DNA of 38,812 nucleotides from a virus. The stretch lies in the IMG/VR virus record IMGVR_UViG_3300029922_000161, positions 1 through 38,812 of that record; one strand, written 5' to 3'. The stretch's first letter is position 1. Each line of letters begins with the position of its first letter. Shown here piece by piece: positions 23,594 to 31,185 of the stretch. The notes beneath the pieces are model-generated. The model searched no databases and was not told where the DNA came from. It saw only the letters and a list, made by a program, of their open reading frames with translations. The position numbers were made by a program, and so were the translations under genes.

Positions 23594-24393
23594 TATAGAT
23601 TAAGTATTTTTCCTATTAATTCGTGTCTTCTAATATCAGCATTCGTAAAGTAACATGATTGTATTCTCTTTATCGGAGTGATATTTAATTTATGTTGAAT
23701 ATCCAATAGTCCATTATCTTCTGTTTGACGATCTGCTTGTTCTATATCACCACACACTATTATTTTGCTTCCCTCGCCAAGTCGTGTGAGGATCATTTTC
23801 ATCTGTGATTTGGAACAATTTTGTGCTTCATCTAGTATGACATAACTATTTTTAAAACTTCTGCCGCGGCAGAAGGCTAATGGTGTAATCTCGATAATTT
23901 GTTCCTTCATGAAATATTCTAATTCAGTAGCAGTATAAACTTCACGAAGCACATCAAATAGCGGTCTTACCCAGGGTTCCATTTTTTCATTTAGACCACC
24001 TGGTAGAAAGCCATGCTTTTCTTCATCTACTGCTACGGCCGGCCTAGTCAATACCAGCTTATGACAATCTCCTTGTTTCAAGGCTCTTACTGCGGCTAGT
24101 ATCGCAAGATATGTCTTACCAGTCCCAGCTGGGCCACTCACCACTACGATATCGGTTTCAGGGTTTGTCAATGCAATTATGTATTTTTCCTGGCCCACTG
24201 TTTGTGGGATTAATTCGATTGGTTTTTTGTTGGCTCTTCTGGGCTGGGTTTGATTAAAGTCTATTGTTTTAGTTTCTCTAGTGTAATACGTTTTACCTTC
24301 GTCTGATGCTTGTTGATAATGTGATTTTCTGTTAGAATATCTTGTTTGTGATGCATTTTCTTTGTGAAGTTCGGAAGTTTTACGACGGCTCAA
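23590..24393 (-). CDS. phoH: PhoH-like ATPase
   Basis: A 267-residue protein. A basic N-terminal extension of ~60 residues precedes the PhoH domain: NPETDIVVVSGPAGTGKT (Walker A, about 86-93), LVLTRPAVAVDEEKHGFLPG, YVILDEAQNCSKSQMKM (Walker B) and KIIVCGDIEQAD. PhoH proteins are P-loop ATPases related to the helicase superfamily, linked in some bacteria to RNA metabolism; in phages they are frequent but their role is unsettled. It starts at TTG 24393 with GGAG eight bases upstream. Minus strand, convergent with the repeat-protein gene. Confidence 0.92.
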   Translation of the reverse strand: MSRRKTSELHKENASQTRYSNRKSHYQQASDEGKTYYTRETKTIDFNQTQPRRANKKPIELIPQTVGQEKYIIALTNPETDIVVVSGPAGTGKTYLAILAAVRALKQGDCHKLVLTRPAVAVDEEKHGFLPGGLNEKMEPWVRPLFDVLREVYTATELEYFMKEQIIEITPLAFCRGRSFKNSYVILDEAQNCSKSQMKMILTRLGEGSKIIVCGDIEQADRQTEDNGLLDIQHKLNITPIKRIQSCYFTNADIRRHELIGKILNLY

Positions 24394-24567
24394 ACTAAAG
24401 TCTCCTATTATGTTATGAACAAGAGTGTGACTAATCTTTCTTGCACAAACTATTTACTAGCTGCTATTAAGCAAATTATACCCGGCTAGGAAACTTCACC
24501 CGGTACTAAATATATTACTCAATGGTATGTCAATAACTCATACAATGTAACCTATATTTGGTTTGGT

Positions 24568-24575
24568 GATAAATA
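24568..24575 (+). promoter_or_regulatory. Late promoter motif GATAAATA
   Basis: Five bases (CTCAG) separate it from ATG 24581, which places a T4-type start site on the A of the ATG. No Shine-Dalgarno sequence is visible. It heads the three-gene group 24581-26396. The rest of the 187-base gap to phoH shows no clear feature. Confidence 0.5.
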
Positions 24576-24580
24576 CTCAG

Positions 24581-25195
24581 ATGAGCAATAAGAAAAATTT
24601 ACCCAGTGATGCGTTTTTCAATTCGGTTGATTTCGTAGGTATAGTAGACAATATAAAAAATATTTATATGTCAGACGGCGCAATGTCTACGCTTCTGGAT
24701 TTTGAAAGGTGCCTGGATATGGCAGATATCTACGCTTTCAAAAATTGGATTAAAGGTGAATTAGTCGACGGCCCGATCATCGGCCGATATTCATGCAAAT
24801 GTACATTCATGTGGCCACATAAATTGATGCCAGATCCAAGAGGCGGCGCCAGACTTGAAAAAATTGGTTGTACAGTTGTATATGGTAAAAAGGAAATTCG
24901 GGTACCGGTTGAGATAAAAGATTATGATGATTTTGTTCCTGGTACAAGATATCCTAGAATGAAAGAACGTAAAGTTTGGTTTGTGCAAATCACAATACCA
25001 AACGAATTAATGAATGATGTCAAAGAGGGCACAATTCAATTGGCTGATGAGGTTATCGACCTATCTGATATCGACGAAGCATATGATGAGGATTTGGACG
25101 ATTCGACACAATCAGATACTGGTCCAGAAACAGATGCAGAACAGAATCAGAATTCAGAACTAGAACCTAACCCAGCAATGCCACAGATACAATGA
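24581..25195 (+). CDS. Conserved phage protein, probably virion-associated
   Basis: A 204-residue protein. ATG 24581 is chosen because it directly follows the late promoter motif and the alternative upstream start lies inside it. Conserved-looking core: AFKNWIKGELVDGPIIGRYS, FMWPHKLMPDPRGGARL, VWFVQITIPNELMND. The C-terminal 50 residues are acidic and low-complexity. This pattern appears in T4-like environmental phages next to genes like the following two. No enzymatic motif is visible. Virion association is inferred from the neighbourhood and the late promoter. Confidence 0.55.
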   Translation: MSNKKNLPSDAFFNSVDFVGIVDNIKNIYMSDGAMSTLLDFERCLDMADIYAFKNWIKGELVDGPIIGRYSCKCTFMWPHKLMPDPRGGARLEKIGCTVVYGKKEIRVPVEIKDYDDFVPGTRYPRMKERKVWFVQITIPNELMNDVKEGTIQLADEVIDLSDIDEAYDEDLDDSTQSDTGPETDAEQNQNSELEPNPAMPQIQ

Positions 25196-25205
25196 GAGAG
25201 AGCAC

Positions 25206-25793
25206 ATGTCTTTTTTAACTGAATCATTAGATTATCTAGATATGGAAGATCAAATTTCTTCTATTATTACTGTGGATGAATATGCAGCCAAGGTAGGATC
25301 TGATTCAGCTATAGTAACTGTCACTTTCACTGTATTTTCAAAGTTAGTGGCTACAGATTTAGTTATCTGGTTCGAACGTGGATACGATTGGATACTTGAT
25401 GCTAGTGTATCTGACGGTGAAATATCGCCTAACCAGTGGTTAGTATTTGCTGAATTAGAGCGTAGATCAACCGTGCCTAAAAGAATTATTTCTTTATTGT
25501 CTGATTTAGAAACACTAACCGGCCTAAAATTGAAAGATTGGACGGTTGATGTTGAAGGGGAAGAGTATGATGCTGATGAAGAAATTTTACATCAGGCAAT
25601 AACATGCAATCCAAATGAATATAAGATTGATCACGGAGATGATGATGCCGATTCAGAAGAAGCAGAGAGTAAGGACACTATAGATCAAGAAGACCTCAAT
25701 GAAGTCAGAGTCCGTGCCGGATTGCAACCTAAAATACCATCATATTACGAAGATGAGTATATTAAAAATATTAAAGCCATGGCAGGAATGTGA
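25206..25793 (+). CDS. Conserved phage protein, probably virion-associated
   Basis: A 195-residue protein with ISSIITVDEYAAKVGSDSAI, VIWFERGYDWILDASVSDGE, VFAELERRSTVPKRIISLLS and DLETLTGLKLKDWTVDV. A Glu/Asp-rich spacer precedes a C-terminal segment (EVRVRAGLQPKIPSYY). Ribosome site GAGAGAG. It occurs between the preceding gene and the holin-like gene, an order seen in related phages as I recall. Function unknown. Confidence 0.55.
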   Translation: MSFLTESLDYLDMEDQISSIITVDEYAAKVGSDSAIVTVTFTVFSKLVATDLVIWFERGYDWILDASVSDGEISPNQWLVFAELERRSTVPKRIISLLSDLETLTGLKLKDWTVDVEGEEYDADEEILHQAITCNPNEYKIDHGDDDADSEEAESKDTIDQEDLNEVRVRAGLQPKIPSYYEDEYIKNIKAMAGM

Positions 25794-25802
25794 AGGATAG
25801 TT

Positions 25803-26396
25803 ATGACTGATCAAAATGATTTATTTACTCCTATCGACAATACCAGTGTTGCCCCGTCCGCAACTTTCGTATTACCAGACCGCAGTCAAAATCAAGAATT
25901 AGTTGTTATAGGAACGGACGATGATCATTATAATTCTATGGTTAATGATCCAGTTTTCTATAAGACAATGCAACAGAGAAACTCAGAGTATAACAACATG
26001 AAAAATTTAAATAATCCTGAATTAACTAAAGCAGGACAGAACGCAGCCGATGGCGCAGATGTCTTGGTACCAAATACCAATGAGAATTGGATCAATACTA
26101 AGTGGCGCCCGGCAATGTCCTGGATGTATATGATTGTTTGTATATGCGACTTTATTTTGTTCCCGATTGGATGGACTGCGGTACAAGCATTGACTAAAGG
26201 TAGTATCACTACACCATGGCAGCCAATAACTTTAGAAGGCGCCGGGTTGTTTCATATTGCTATGGGTGCGGTGATTGGTGTAACCTCATTCGGTCGTACT
26301 CAGGAAAAGATTCAAGGTGTTGCAGGTCCGAATATAGGCATTGGTCCCGGAACAACACCTTCGACTCCGGTAAACTCAACAACTAATGATTCCTAG
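25803..26396 (+). CDS. Holin-like membrane protein
   Basis: A 197-residue protein. A hydrophilic N-terminal ~95 residues leads into two or three membrane segments: WRPAMSWMYMIVCICDFILF, the following PIGWTAVQAL, and LEGAGLFHIAMGAVIGVTSF. The end is Gly/Pro/Thr-rich. The W-R-P start of the first span and the GRTQEKIQG after the last are typical of phage holin-like proteins with three short spans. If so it would permeabilise the inner membrane at lysis. No endolysin gene is in the window. Confidence 0.6.
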   Translation: MTDQNDLFTPIDNTSVAPSATFVLPDRSQNQELVVIGTDDDHYNSMVNDPVFYKTMQQRNSEYNNMKNLNNPELTKAGQNAADGADVLVPNTNENWINTKWRPAMSWMYMIVCICDFILFPIGWTAVQALTKGSITTPWQPITLEGAGLFHIAMGAVIGVTSFGRTQEKIQGVAGPNIGIGPGTTPSTPVNSTTNDS

Positions 26397-26407
26397 CAAG
26401 ATAGCAA

Positions 26408-26436
26408 TTGACAGGTCATTTAATGGCTGATATAAT
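26408..26436 (+). promoter_or_regulatory. Consensus sigma70 promoter of the J-protein gene
   Basis: Perfect TTGACA (26408-26413), 17-base spacer, perfect TATAAT (26431-26436). The ATG at 26448 is only 11 bases after the -10 box, so the leader would be about five bases and lacks a ribosome site. Confidence 0.85.
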
Positions 26437-26447
26437 GTTTAATACAA

Positions 26448-27296
26448 ATGGATCATTATCATACCCTTGGCGTCACGCGAGATGCTACTAAAGATGACAT
26501 AAAAAAGAAATTCAGGGAATTGGCCAAGAAAGCCCATCCTGATTGCGGCGGAGATTTGGCTAAATTTCAAGAAATTACTCTAGCATATGAAGTACTTTCG
26601 GATGATGATAAGCGAACAGCATATGATAATCCGGCGCCACAATTTAGTTTTGGTAGTGGTGATCATGGTGTTGACTTAAGCGATATTTTCGCACAGGCAT
26701 TTGGACAGCAATTTGGCCAGCGGTTTGATTTTAGTATGAATGGTCGGCCAGCCCCCGGTCAAGGATTCAATAACAATTATCAGCAACAAACTGTTTATAG
26801 GACAACGGTGTCAATACCGCTGTCGGCCGCGTATTACGGTGCTGAACAAACATTTTCGATTAATATACCAGGTGGAAGTAGCAAGACGATTAAAGTGAAG
26901 GTTCCACTCTCTACCAAAACCGGCGATCAAATACGACTGAGTGGGTTACTAGGAGATAATTCGTTTCTTATCGTAGAATTCAACGTACAAAATGATTCGA
27001 AGTTTGAACGTCGTGGAACAGAATTTCATTCAGAATATCCTATATCAGTATTAGACTTGATCACTGGTAAGACAGTAAAATTCGTGACATTTTCTGGAAA
27101 TACGATAGAAATTGATATCCCAGCTGGTACACAACCGAATATCAATATACAAGTACCAGGTTATGGTATGCCAATGGGTAATGGAACATACGGAGATCAA
27201 TTTTTGAGATTGACACCGTTTGTTCCGAATAATATACATGAAGATATTATCGTCGCTATTAACCGAAGTTACACCAATGAAATCCAGAATTCCTGA
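26448..27296 (+). CDS. J-domain co-chaperone, class B (CbpA/DnaJ-like)
   Basis: A 282-residue protein. The J-domain (residues 1-60) starts YHTLGVTRDATKDD and has the HPD motif at 30-32 that stimulates Hsp70. There is no Cys-rich zinc domain, so it is class B like CbpA. A short G/F-rich linker (FSFGSGDHG, GQQFGQRFDF) precedes two C-terminal substrate-binding domains (TTVSIPLSAAYYGAEQTFSI, GGSSKTIKVKVP, then GNTIEIDIPAGTQPN). It should work with host DnaK, as no Hsp70 gene is in the window. The strong promoter leaves almost no leader. Its 3' end overlaps the next repeat-protein gene. Confidence 0.92.
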   Translation: MDHYHTLGVTRDATKDDIKKKFRELAKKAHPDCGGDLAKFQEITLAYEVLSDDDKRTAYDNPAPQFSFGSGDHGVDLSDIFAQAFGQQFGQRFDFSMNGRPAPGQGFNNNYQQQTVYRTTVSIPLSAAYYGAEQTFSINIPGGSSKTIKVKVPLSTKTGDQIRLSGLLGDNSFLIVEFNVQNDSKFERRGTEFHSEYPISVLDLITGKTVKFVTFSGNTIEIDIPAGTQPNINIQVPGYGMPMGNGTYGDQFLRLTPFVPNNIHEDIIVAINRSYTNEIQNS

Positions 27297-27804
27297 AATT
27301 TCTGATCAAGACCGTATCTGGTATATCCTTAAGGGGTATGAAATCAAGATTGGACCTTCTGGAACTCGTTACTGGTATCTAAACGGCAAATATCATAGAG
27401 AAGACGGATTCCCTGCAATTGAATGGGCAGACGGACATCGGGAATGGTATCTAAATGACAAGGTTCATAGAGAAGATGGACCTGCTATCGAATATGCGAA
27501 CGGAGATCAGGAATGGTATCTAGACGGCAAACGTCATAGAGAAGATGGCCCGGCAATTGAATATGCAGACGGAACTCGGGAATGGTGGGCAAACGACAGA
27601 CCTCATAGGACAGATGGCCCTGCTTATGAGAATGCAGACGGAACTCGGGAATGGTATCTAGACGGCAAACGTCATAGAGAAGATGGCCCGGCAATTGAAT
27701 ATGCAGACGGAACTCGGGAATGGTGGGTAAACGATGTAAGTATGACCGAAGAAGAACACCGAAAAGCCGTTCAGAAAATGAAGATACAAAATGGCATTGC
27801 CTGA
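27277..27804 (+). CDS. HREDGPA-repeat protein (6 repeats)
   Basis: A 175-residue member, the longest in the window. Start at ATG 27277 inside the J-protein gene. Cap IPEISDQDRIWYILKGYEI; units follow at 69-base spacing (HREDGFPAIEWADG, HREDGPAIEYANG, HREDGPAIEYADG, HRTDGPAYENADG, HREDGPAIEYADG). C-terminal cap MTEEEHRKAVQKM. Units three and five are identical over about 79 bases, showing a recent internal duplication of 138 bases. Overlaps the next family member. Confidence 0.7.
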   Translation: MKSRIPEISDQDRIWYILKGYEIKIGPSGTRYWYLNGKYHREDGFPAIEWADGHREWYLNDKVHREDGPAIEYANGDQEWYLDGKRHREDGPAIEYADGTREWWANDRPHRTDGPAYENADGTREWYLDGKRHREDGPAIEYADGTREWWVNDVSMTEEEHRKAVQKMKIQNGIA

Positions 27805-28006
27805 ACTTTCAGAACAAGATCGTATGTGGTATATCCTTAAGGGATATGAAATTAAGGAATCACTGAATGGCTATTGGAGAGAATGGTGGTTAAACGGCGA
27901 ACTTCATAGAGAAGATGGGCCTGCCTTAGAAAGTACTATTTTTGCCGACCAGTTCTATTCACATGGCAGATTAATAGCAAATTTAATAAGCCAAAGTTGC
28001 ACTTGA
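27791..28006 (+). CDS. HREDGPA-repeat protein, truncated (1 repeat)
   Basis: A 71-residue member. Cap LPELSEQDRMWYILKGYEI, one unit (NGELHREDGPALEST), then an unrelated end FADQFYSHGRLIANLISQSC. The loss of the C-terminal cap suggests a truncated or diverged copy. It overlaps the end of the preceding family member by 14 bases. Confidence 0.55.
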   Translation: MALPELSEQDRMWYILKGYEIKESLNGYWREWWLNGELHREDGPALESTIFADQFYSHGRLIANLISQSCT

Positions 28007-28031
28007 CATACACACCAAACATCACTATATT
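28003..28031 (+). promoter_or_regulatory. Sigma70-type promoter of clpA N-half
   Basis: TTGACA (28003-28008), 17-base spacer, TATATT (28026-28031). A start near 28038 gives a short leader with AAAGGAG (28048-28054) before the proposed ATT start. Confidence 0.85.
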
Positions 28032-28061
28032 AAATATTAAAGAAAACAAAGGAGCACTATT

Positions 28062-29609
28062 ATTAATCAGTCCCCGGAAATTGAAAACATCATTGAGCAC
28101 GCTATTGAGGCTGCTAAACAACGAAAACACCAGTATGTGGCAGTTGAACACCTACTATGGGCGTTGATTTCGCATCCACCATTCAAGAAGTGTGTTAGTC
28201 TGATGAATGTGGATGTTGATATGATGTTGGCGGAGATTGAAGCATATTTGGATGGACTTCATGCAATCGAGTCAACTGATCCGAATATTCAGCCTAAGCG
28301 CACCAACACACTAGAACGTGTTATAAATCGTTCAGTGACTCAGGTGTTGTTTACTGGTCGTAGGCAAGTTGCTACTCTCGATTTGTATATGAGTATTGCA
28401 ACCGAAACAAATTCACATGCATCATACTTTCTGCTTAAGTACGGAATCAATAAAGCAGAATTCCTCAATCACTGGCAGAAGCACTATGCTAGCGGCGACC
28501 ATTCAGCTATTTCTCCAAATCAAGCAGATGATATTCTTGCAGAATATACGATCAATCTTACTGAACTTGCTAGACAAGACAAGCTTGAACCGGTTATTGG
28601 GCGACATAAGGAAATCGAAGATATCATTCATGTCATGGCCCGACGTTTCAAGAGTTCCGTGCTCTTAGTGGGCGATCCTGGCACCGGCAAGTCGGCTATT
28701 TTAGACGGCATTGCAAACGCCATCGTTGCTGATGCGGTTCCGGATTTTCTGAAGGGCCATGAGCTTTATTCTCTAGAGATTGGGTCGCTGCTGGCCGGCT
28801 CTCGGTATCGTGGTGATTTTGAAGAAAAAGTTAAGAATGTTCTTGATGCATTGTCTGTAAAAAAGAATGCAATTCTTTTTATTGATGAAGCACACACCAT
28901 GCAGGGCGCTGGCGGCTCGACGTCCGGCTCTGTAGATTTCGCAAATATGATCAAGCCTGCACTTACAAAGGGTATACTTAAGGTTATTGCATCTACAACC
29001 TGGGAAGAATATTATCAATCCTTCGAAAAGGATAGGGCTCTTATGCGTCGGTTCTATCGTATTACGGTTAATGAACCTAGCCGCGATACCACTGTTCGTA
29101 TTTTGAGTGGCTTAGCTCCTAGACTAAATGATTACCACGAGGTCGAAATCACGAACGAGGCTATTGAAACTGCGGTTGATTCTGCTGAACGATATATCCA
29201 TGATCGAAAGAACCCGGACAAGTCAATTGATTTGATTGATGCCGCATGCGCAAAGCAGCGTGTCTTAGAAAACAAGAATGCAAAAATCACCAAAGAACAT
29301 ATTCATGAACAAGTTGAAAATTTTACTGGTGTTTCAGCAAATAAGATGAATGGTGATAATTATGATATCATTAGTAATCTTGAGTCCAATATTAAAAGCA
29401 AGCTGTACGGACAGGATGAAGCCGTTGATCAGGTTCTAGATCGCGTCTATGCATCTTTTGCGGGAATTAGTAACGAAAAGAAACCAGTTGCTAGCTTCTT
29501 GCTGCTAGGTCCTACAGGTAGTGGTAAATGTTTGGCTAGAGAACAACAGGTTACGATTCAAATGGATGATGATATGTATAATTTTGCTGTTATGAATAAC
29601 CTAATTTAG
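28062..29609 (+). CDS. clpA: ClpA unfoldase, N-half fused to a 26-residue split-intein N-part
   Basis: Extein residues 1-489: the ClpA N-domain that binds ClpS (SPEIENIIEHAIEAAKQRKH, YVAVEHLLWALI), ATPase ring D1 with Walker A GDPGTGKS (about 204-211), SLLAGSRYRGDFEEK and Walker B AILFIDEAHTM, then the start of ring D2 ending exactly in Walker A GPTGSGK. The intein follows at once: CLAREQQVTIQMDDDMYNFA and seven more residues to the stop. The frame has no ATG or GTG before 28137, yet homology begins about 25 codons earlier, after AAAGGAG. The start is therefore placed at ATT 28062 (ATT 28059 is possible). Spliced ClpA would have about 754 residues; E. coli ClpA has 758. Confidence 0.92.
   Translation: MNQSPEIENIIEHAIEAAKQRKHQYVAVEHLLWALISHPPFKKCVSLMNVDVDMMLAEIEAYLDGLHAIESTDPNIQPKRTNTLERVINRSVTQVLFTGRRQVATLDLYMSIATETNSHASYFLLKYGINKAEFLNHWQKHYASGDHSAISPNQADDILAEYTINLTELARQDKLEPVIGRHKEIEDIIHVMARRFKSSVLLVGDPGTGKSAILDGIANAIVADAVPDFLKGHELYSLEIGSLLAGSRYRGDFEEKVKNVLDALSVKKNAILFIDEAHTMQGAGGSTSGSVDFANMIKPALTKGILKVIASTTWEEYYQSFEKDRALMRRFYRITVNEPSRDTTVRILSGLAPRLNDYHEVEITNEAIETAVDSAERYIHDRKNPDKSIDLIDAACAKQRVLENKNAKITKEHIHEQVENFTGVSANKMNGDNYDIISNLESNIKSKLYGQDEAVDQVLDRVYASFAGISNEKKPVASFLLLGPTGSGKCLAREQQVTIQMDDDMYNFAVMNNLI
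29529..29606 (+). other. Atypically split intein N-part (26 aa) in ClpA
   Basis: Starts with the splicing Cys right after GPTGSGK: CLAREQQVTIQMDDDM, then YNFAVMNNLI and stop. Only the first intein strand pair is present; the TxxH-type block is on the C-part. The length is close to that of the AceL-TerL split intein (25 residues), a known atypical split. Confidence 0.85.
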
Positions 29610-30678
29610 AAATATGTTCAAGTATAGTAGGAATAGTAATAGAAACTTCAGAGGAGAATACCTCAAATAAGTTCCATCCATTATCTCTCGCTGTTTTATT
29701 CTTTAATTCAGTCTTTTTAGCAACATCAGCACTAGAATGGTTAGTTACTACCTGTCTCCATTGTTCTAGTTTTTCTTTTTCCCATCTAGGATTTGGATGC
29801 CATGCTTCACCATGATATTCTATTATAATATCCAGACTTGGAATAGTTAAATCATAAAAGAAAAATTGTTTTTGTTCATCACTATAGATACACCATTCTC
29901 TGTTATCAGGAACTCCTATGTAATATTTTAATGAGTGTTGATCTAATATATCTAATATTAAAGTGAAGGCTTTGATAGATTCTAATGATGCATTTCCTAC
30001 ACTGCTATGATCATTTTTCTTTTTGCGCATAGCCTTATATTTCTCTTGGCCTTCTTCAGGCCCATACCGTTCAATATATCTCCATAGACCTAAACTACGC
30101 TTTCTACATATTTCTGGATTATCATTCATTTTTCTAACCCATTTTTCATTACGTTCTTTAAACTTAATAGGACCTTCAGCTTCTCCGTATTTCTTGATAT
30201 ATCTAGAAACAGTATTGGTTGCTTGTATGTTAGCAACTTTAGTCGTTGCTTCCTCTTTAGTAAAACCTTTGTTTATCCAATATCCAATATTTCTTACACT
30301 AAAACTTTTATTGCCTCTAGATTTAGCCGCAGATTTTTCTGCCCTTGCTCTTTGAGTTTCCGAAGAATGATCAAAACTGGCGGTTTTCTTTTTATTCGTT
30401 TTTATATATCTAGCAGTTCCATCTTCTTCACCGTATCTGATTATTAAATAAGGTAAAGTGCCATTATGAAGTTCTTTTAGTTTTTTCCACATTATTCCCC
30501 AATCTTCATACGAAAACTTAATACAAGAAATAATAAAAGCAATGCGGTCTGGGGTATATCCTATATTTTTATGAAATTCTTCTAATTTTTTGACCTCACA
30601 ATCTGAAAGTTTTCTATCATCAAATTCTCTTTTATATACAATTGAATTAGTTAATCTATTCGCTAATGGTTTACCCAT
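29590..30678 (-). CDS. Vsr-like homing endonuclease, antisense between the clpA halves
   Basis: A 362-residue protein on the strand opposite to clpA; its last 20 bases overlap the end of the clpA N-half. The middle holds modules of another type from the other endonucleases: IIRYGEEDGTARYIK, YIKKYGEAEGPIKFKERN, YIERYGPEEGQEKYKAM. The C-terminal ~120 residues are a Vsr-type nuclease: EWCIYSDEQ, FFFYDLTIPSLDIIIEYHGE and AWHPNPRWE, with the D, E and H expected in the active site. Its start has GGAG upstream on its own strand. Spread of the intein allele is its inferred job. Strongly AT-rich. Confidence 0.82.
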   Translation of the reverse strand: MGKPLANRLTNSIVYKREFDDRKLSDCEVKKLEEFHKNIGYTPDRIAFIISCIKFSYEDWGIMWKKLKELHNGTLPYLIIRYGEEDGTARYIKTNKKKTASFDHSSETQRARAEKSAAKSRGNKSFSVRNIGYWINKGFTKEEATTKVANIQATNTVSRYIKKYGEAEGPIKFKERNEKWVRKMNDNPEICRKRSLGLWRYIERYGPEEGQEKYKAMRKKKNDHSSVGNASLESIKAFTLILDILDQHSLKYYIGVPDNREWCIYSDEQKQFFFYDLTIPSLDIIIEYHGEAWHPNPRWEKEKLEQWRQVVTNHSSADVAKKTELKNKTARDNGWNLFEVFSSEVSITIPTILEHISKLGYS

Positions 30679-30717
30679 ATCCTGTGTCTCCTATATAATC
30701 TATTTAGTAATAGACAC

Positions 30718-30746
30718 TTGATTTTTAAAATTTAGTAAGTTATAAT
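30718..30746 (+). promoter_or_regulatory. Sigma70-type promoter of clpA C-half
   Basis: TTGATT (30718-30723), 17-base spacer, TATAAT (30741-30746). The ATG at 30745 lies inside the -10 box and so cannot be the start of translation from this promoter. Confidence 0.6.
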
Positions 30747-30749
30747 GTC

Positions 30750-30757
30750 TATAAATA
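30750..30757 (+). promoter_or_regulatory. T4-type late promoter TATAAATA of clpA C-half
   Basis: An exact match to the T4 late consensus. A start at about 30763 gives a 12-base leader with AAAGGA before ATG 30775. Confidence 0.6.
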
Positions 30758-30774
30758 TTTGCAAAGGATCACAA

Positions 30775-31185
30775 ATGATTGAAGTAACTCTGCCTGTCTC
30801 TAGTCTTTTTTCAATTTTAGAAAAATATGAAAAGATAACGTTTATTCCGGAACAAGAACAATTTCTGAATTCTGTTTTAAGAATTAAGAATGAAAATGGA
30901 GTCTGGGTAGATATCAATGCTGCGATTACCAAGAAAACCTCAGGAAGAAAAGTATTTTTTGATTCCGGAGATATTTTACATGCGGCTAATAAGCATTTAG
31001 TTTTTGATGGAAAAACATGTGTATTTCTAGATTCTTTGTCGGTCGGTGATATTATTACTAAATTTTCCGGAACGGTAATTACAGTAACAGATATTCAACC
31101 GTCTGATGAGGAAATTTTTTATGATCTGAGTGTAGATAGTGATTCTCATTTATATCAAACAGCAAACGGTATCATTAATCATAAT
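30775..31185 (+). other. Split intein C-part (137 aa) in ClpA
   Basis: Contains a block B-like segment (SGDILHAANKHLVFDG, with A-N-K-H in place of T-x-x-H), a block F-like segment (IFYDLSVDSDSHLYQT) and the ending NGIINHN with penultimate His and terminal Asn, followed by extein Thr. There is no endonuclease domain inside; that function is encoded by the antisense gene. Confidence 0.85.

Noticed and set aside
29590-30678. Endonuclease domain as an internal part of the ClpA intein
   Set aside because: It is on the opposite strand, so it cannot be part of the intein polypeptide.
30745-30774. ATG 30745 as start of the clpA C-half
   Set aside because: It lies in a -10 box and upstream of the predicted start sites, while ATG 30775 has AAAGGA at the right distance.
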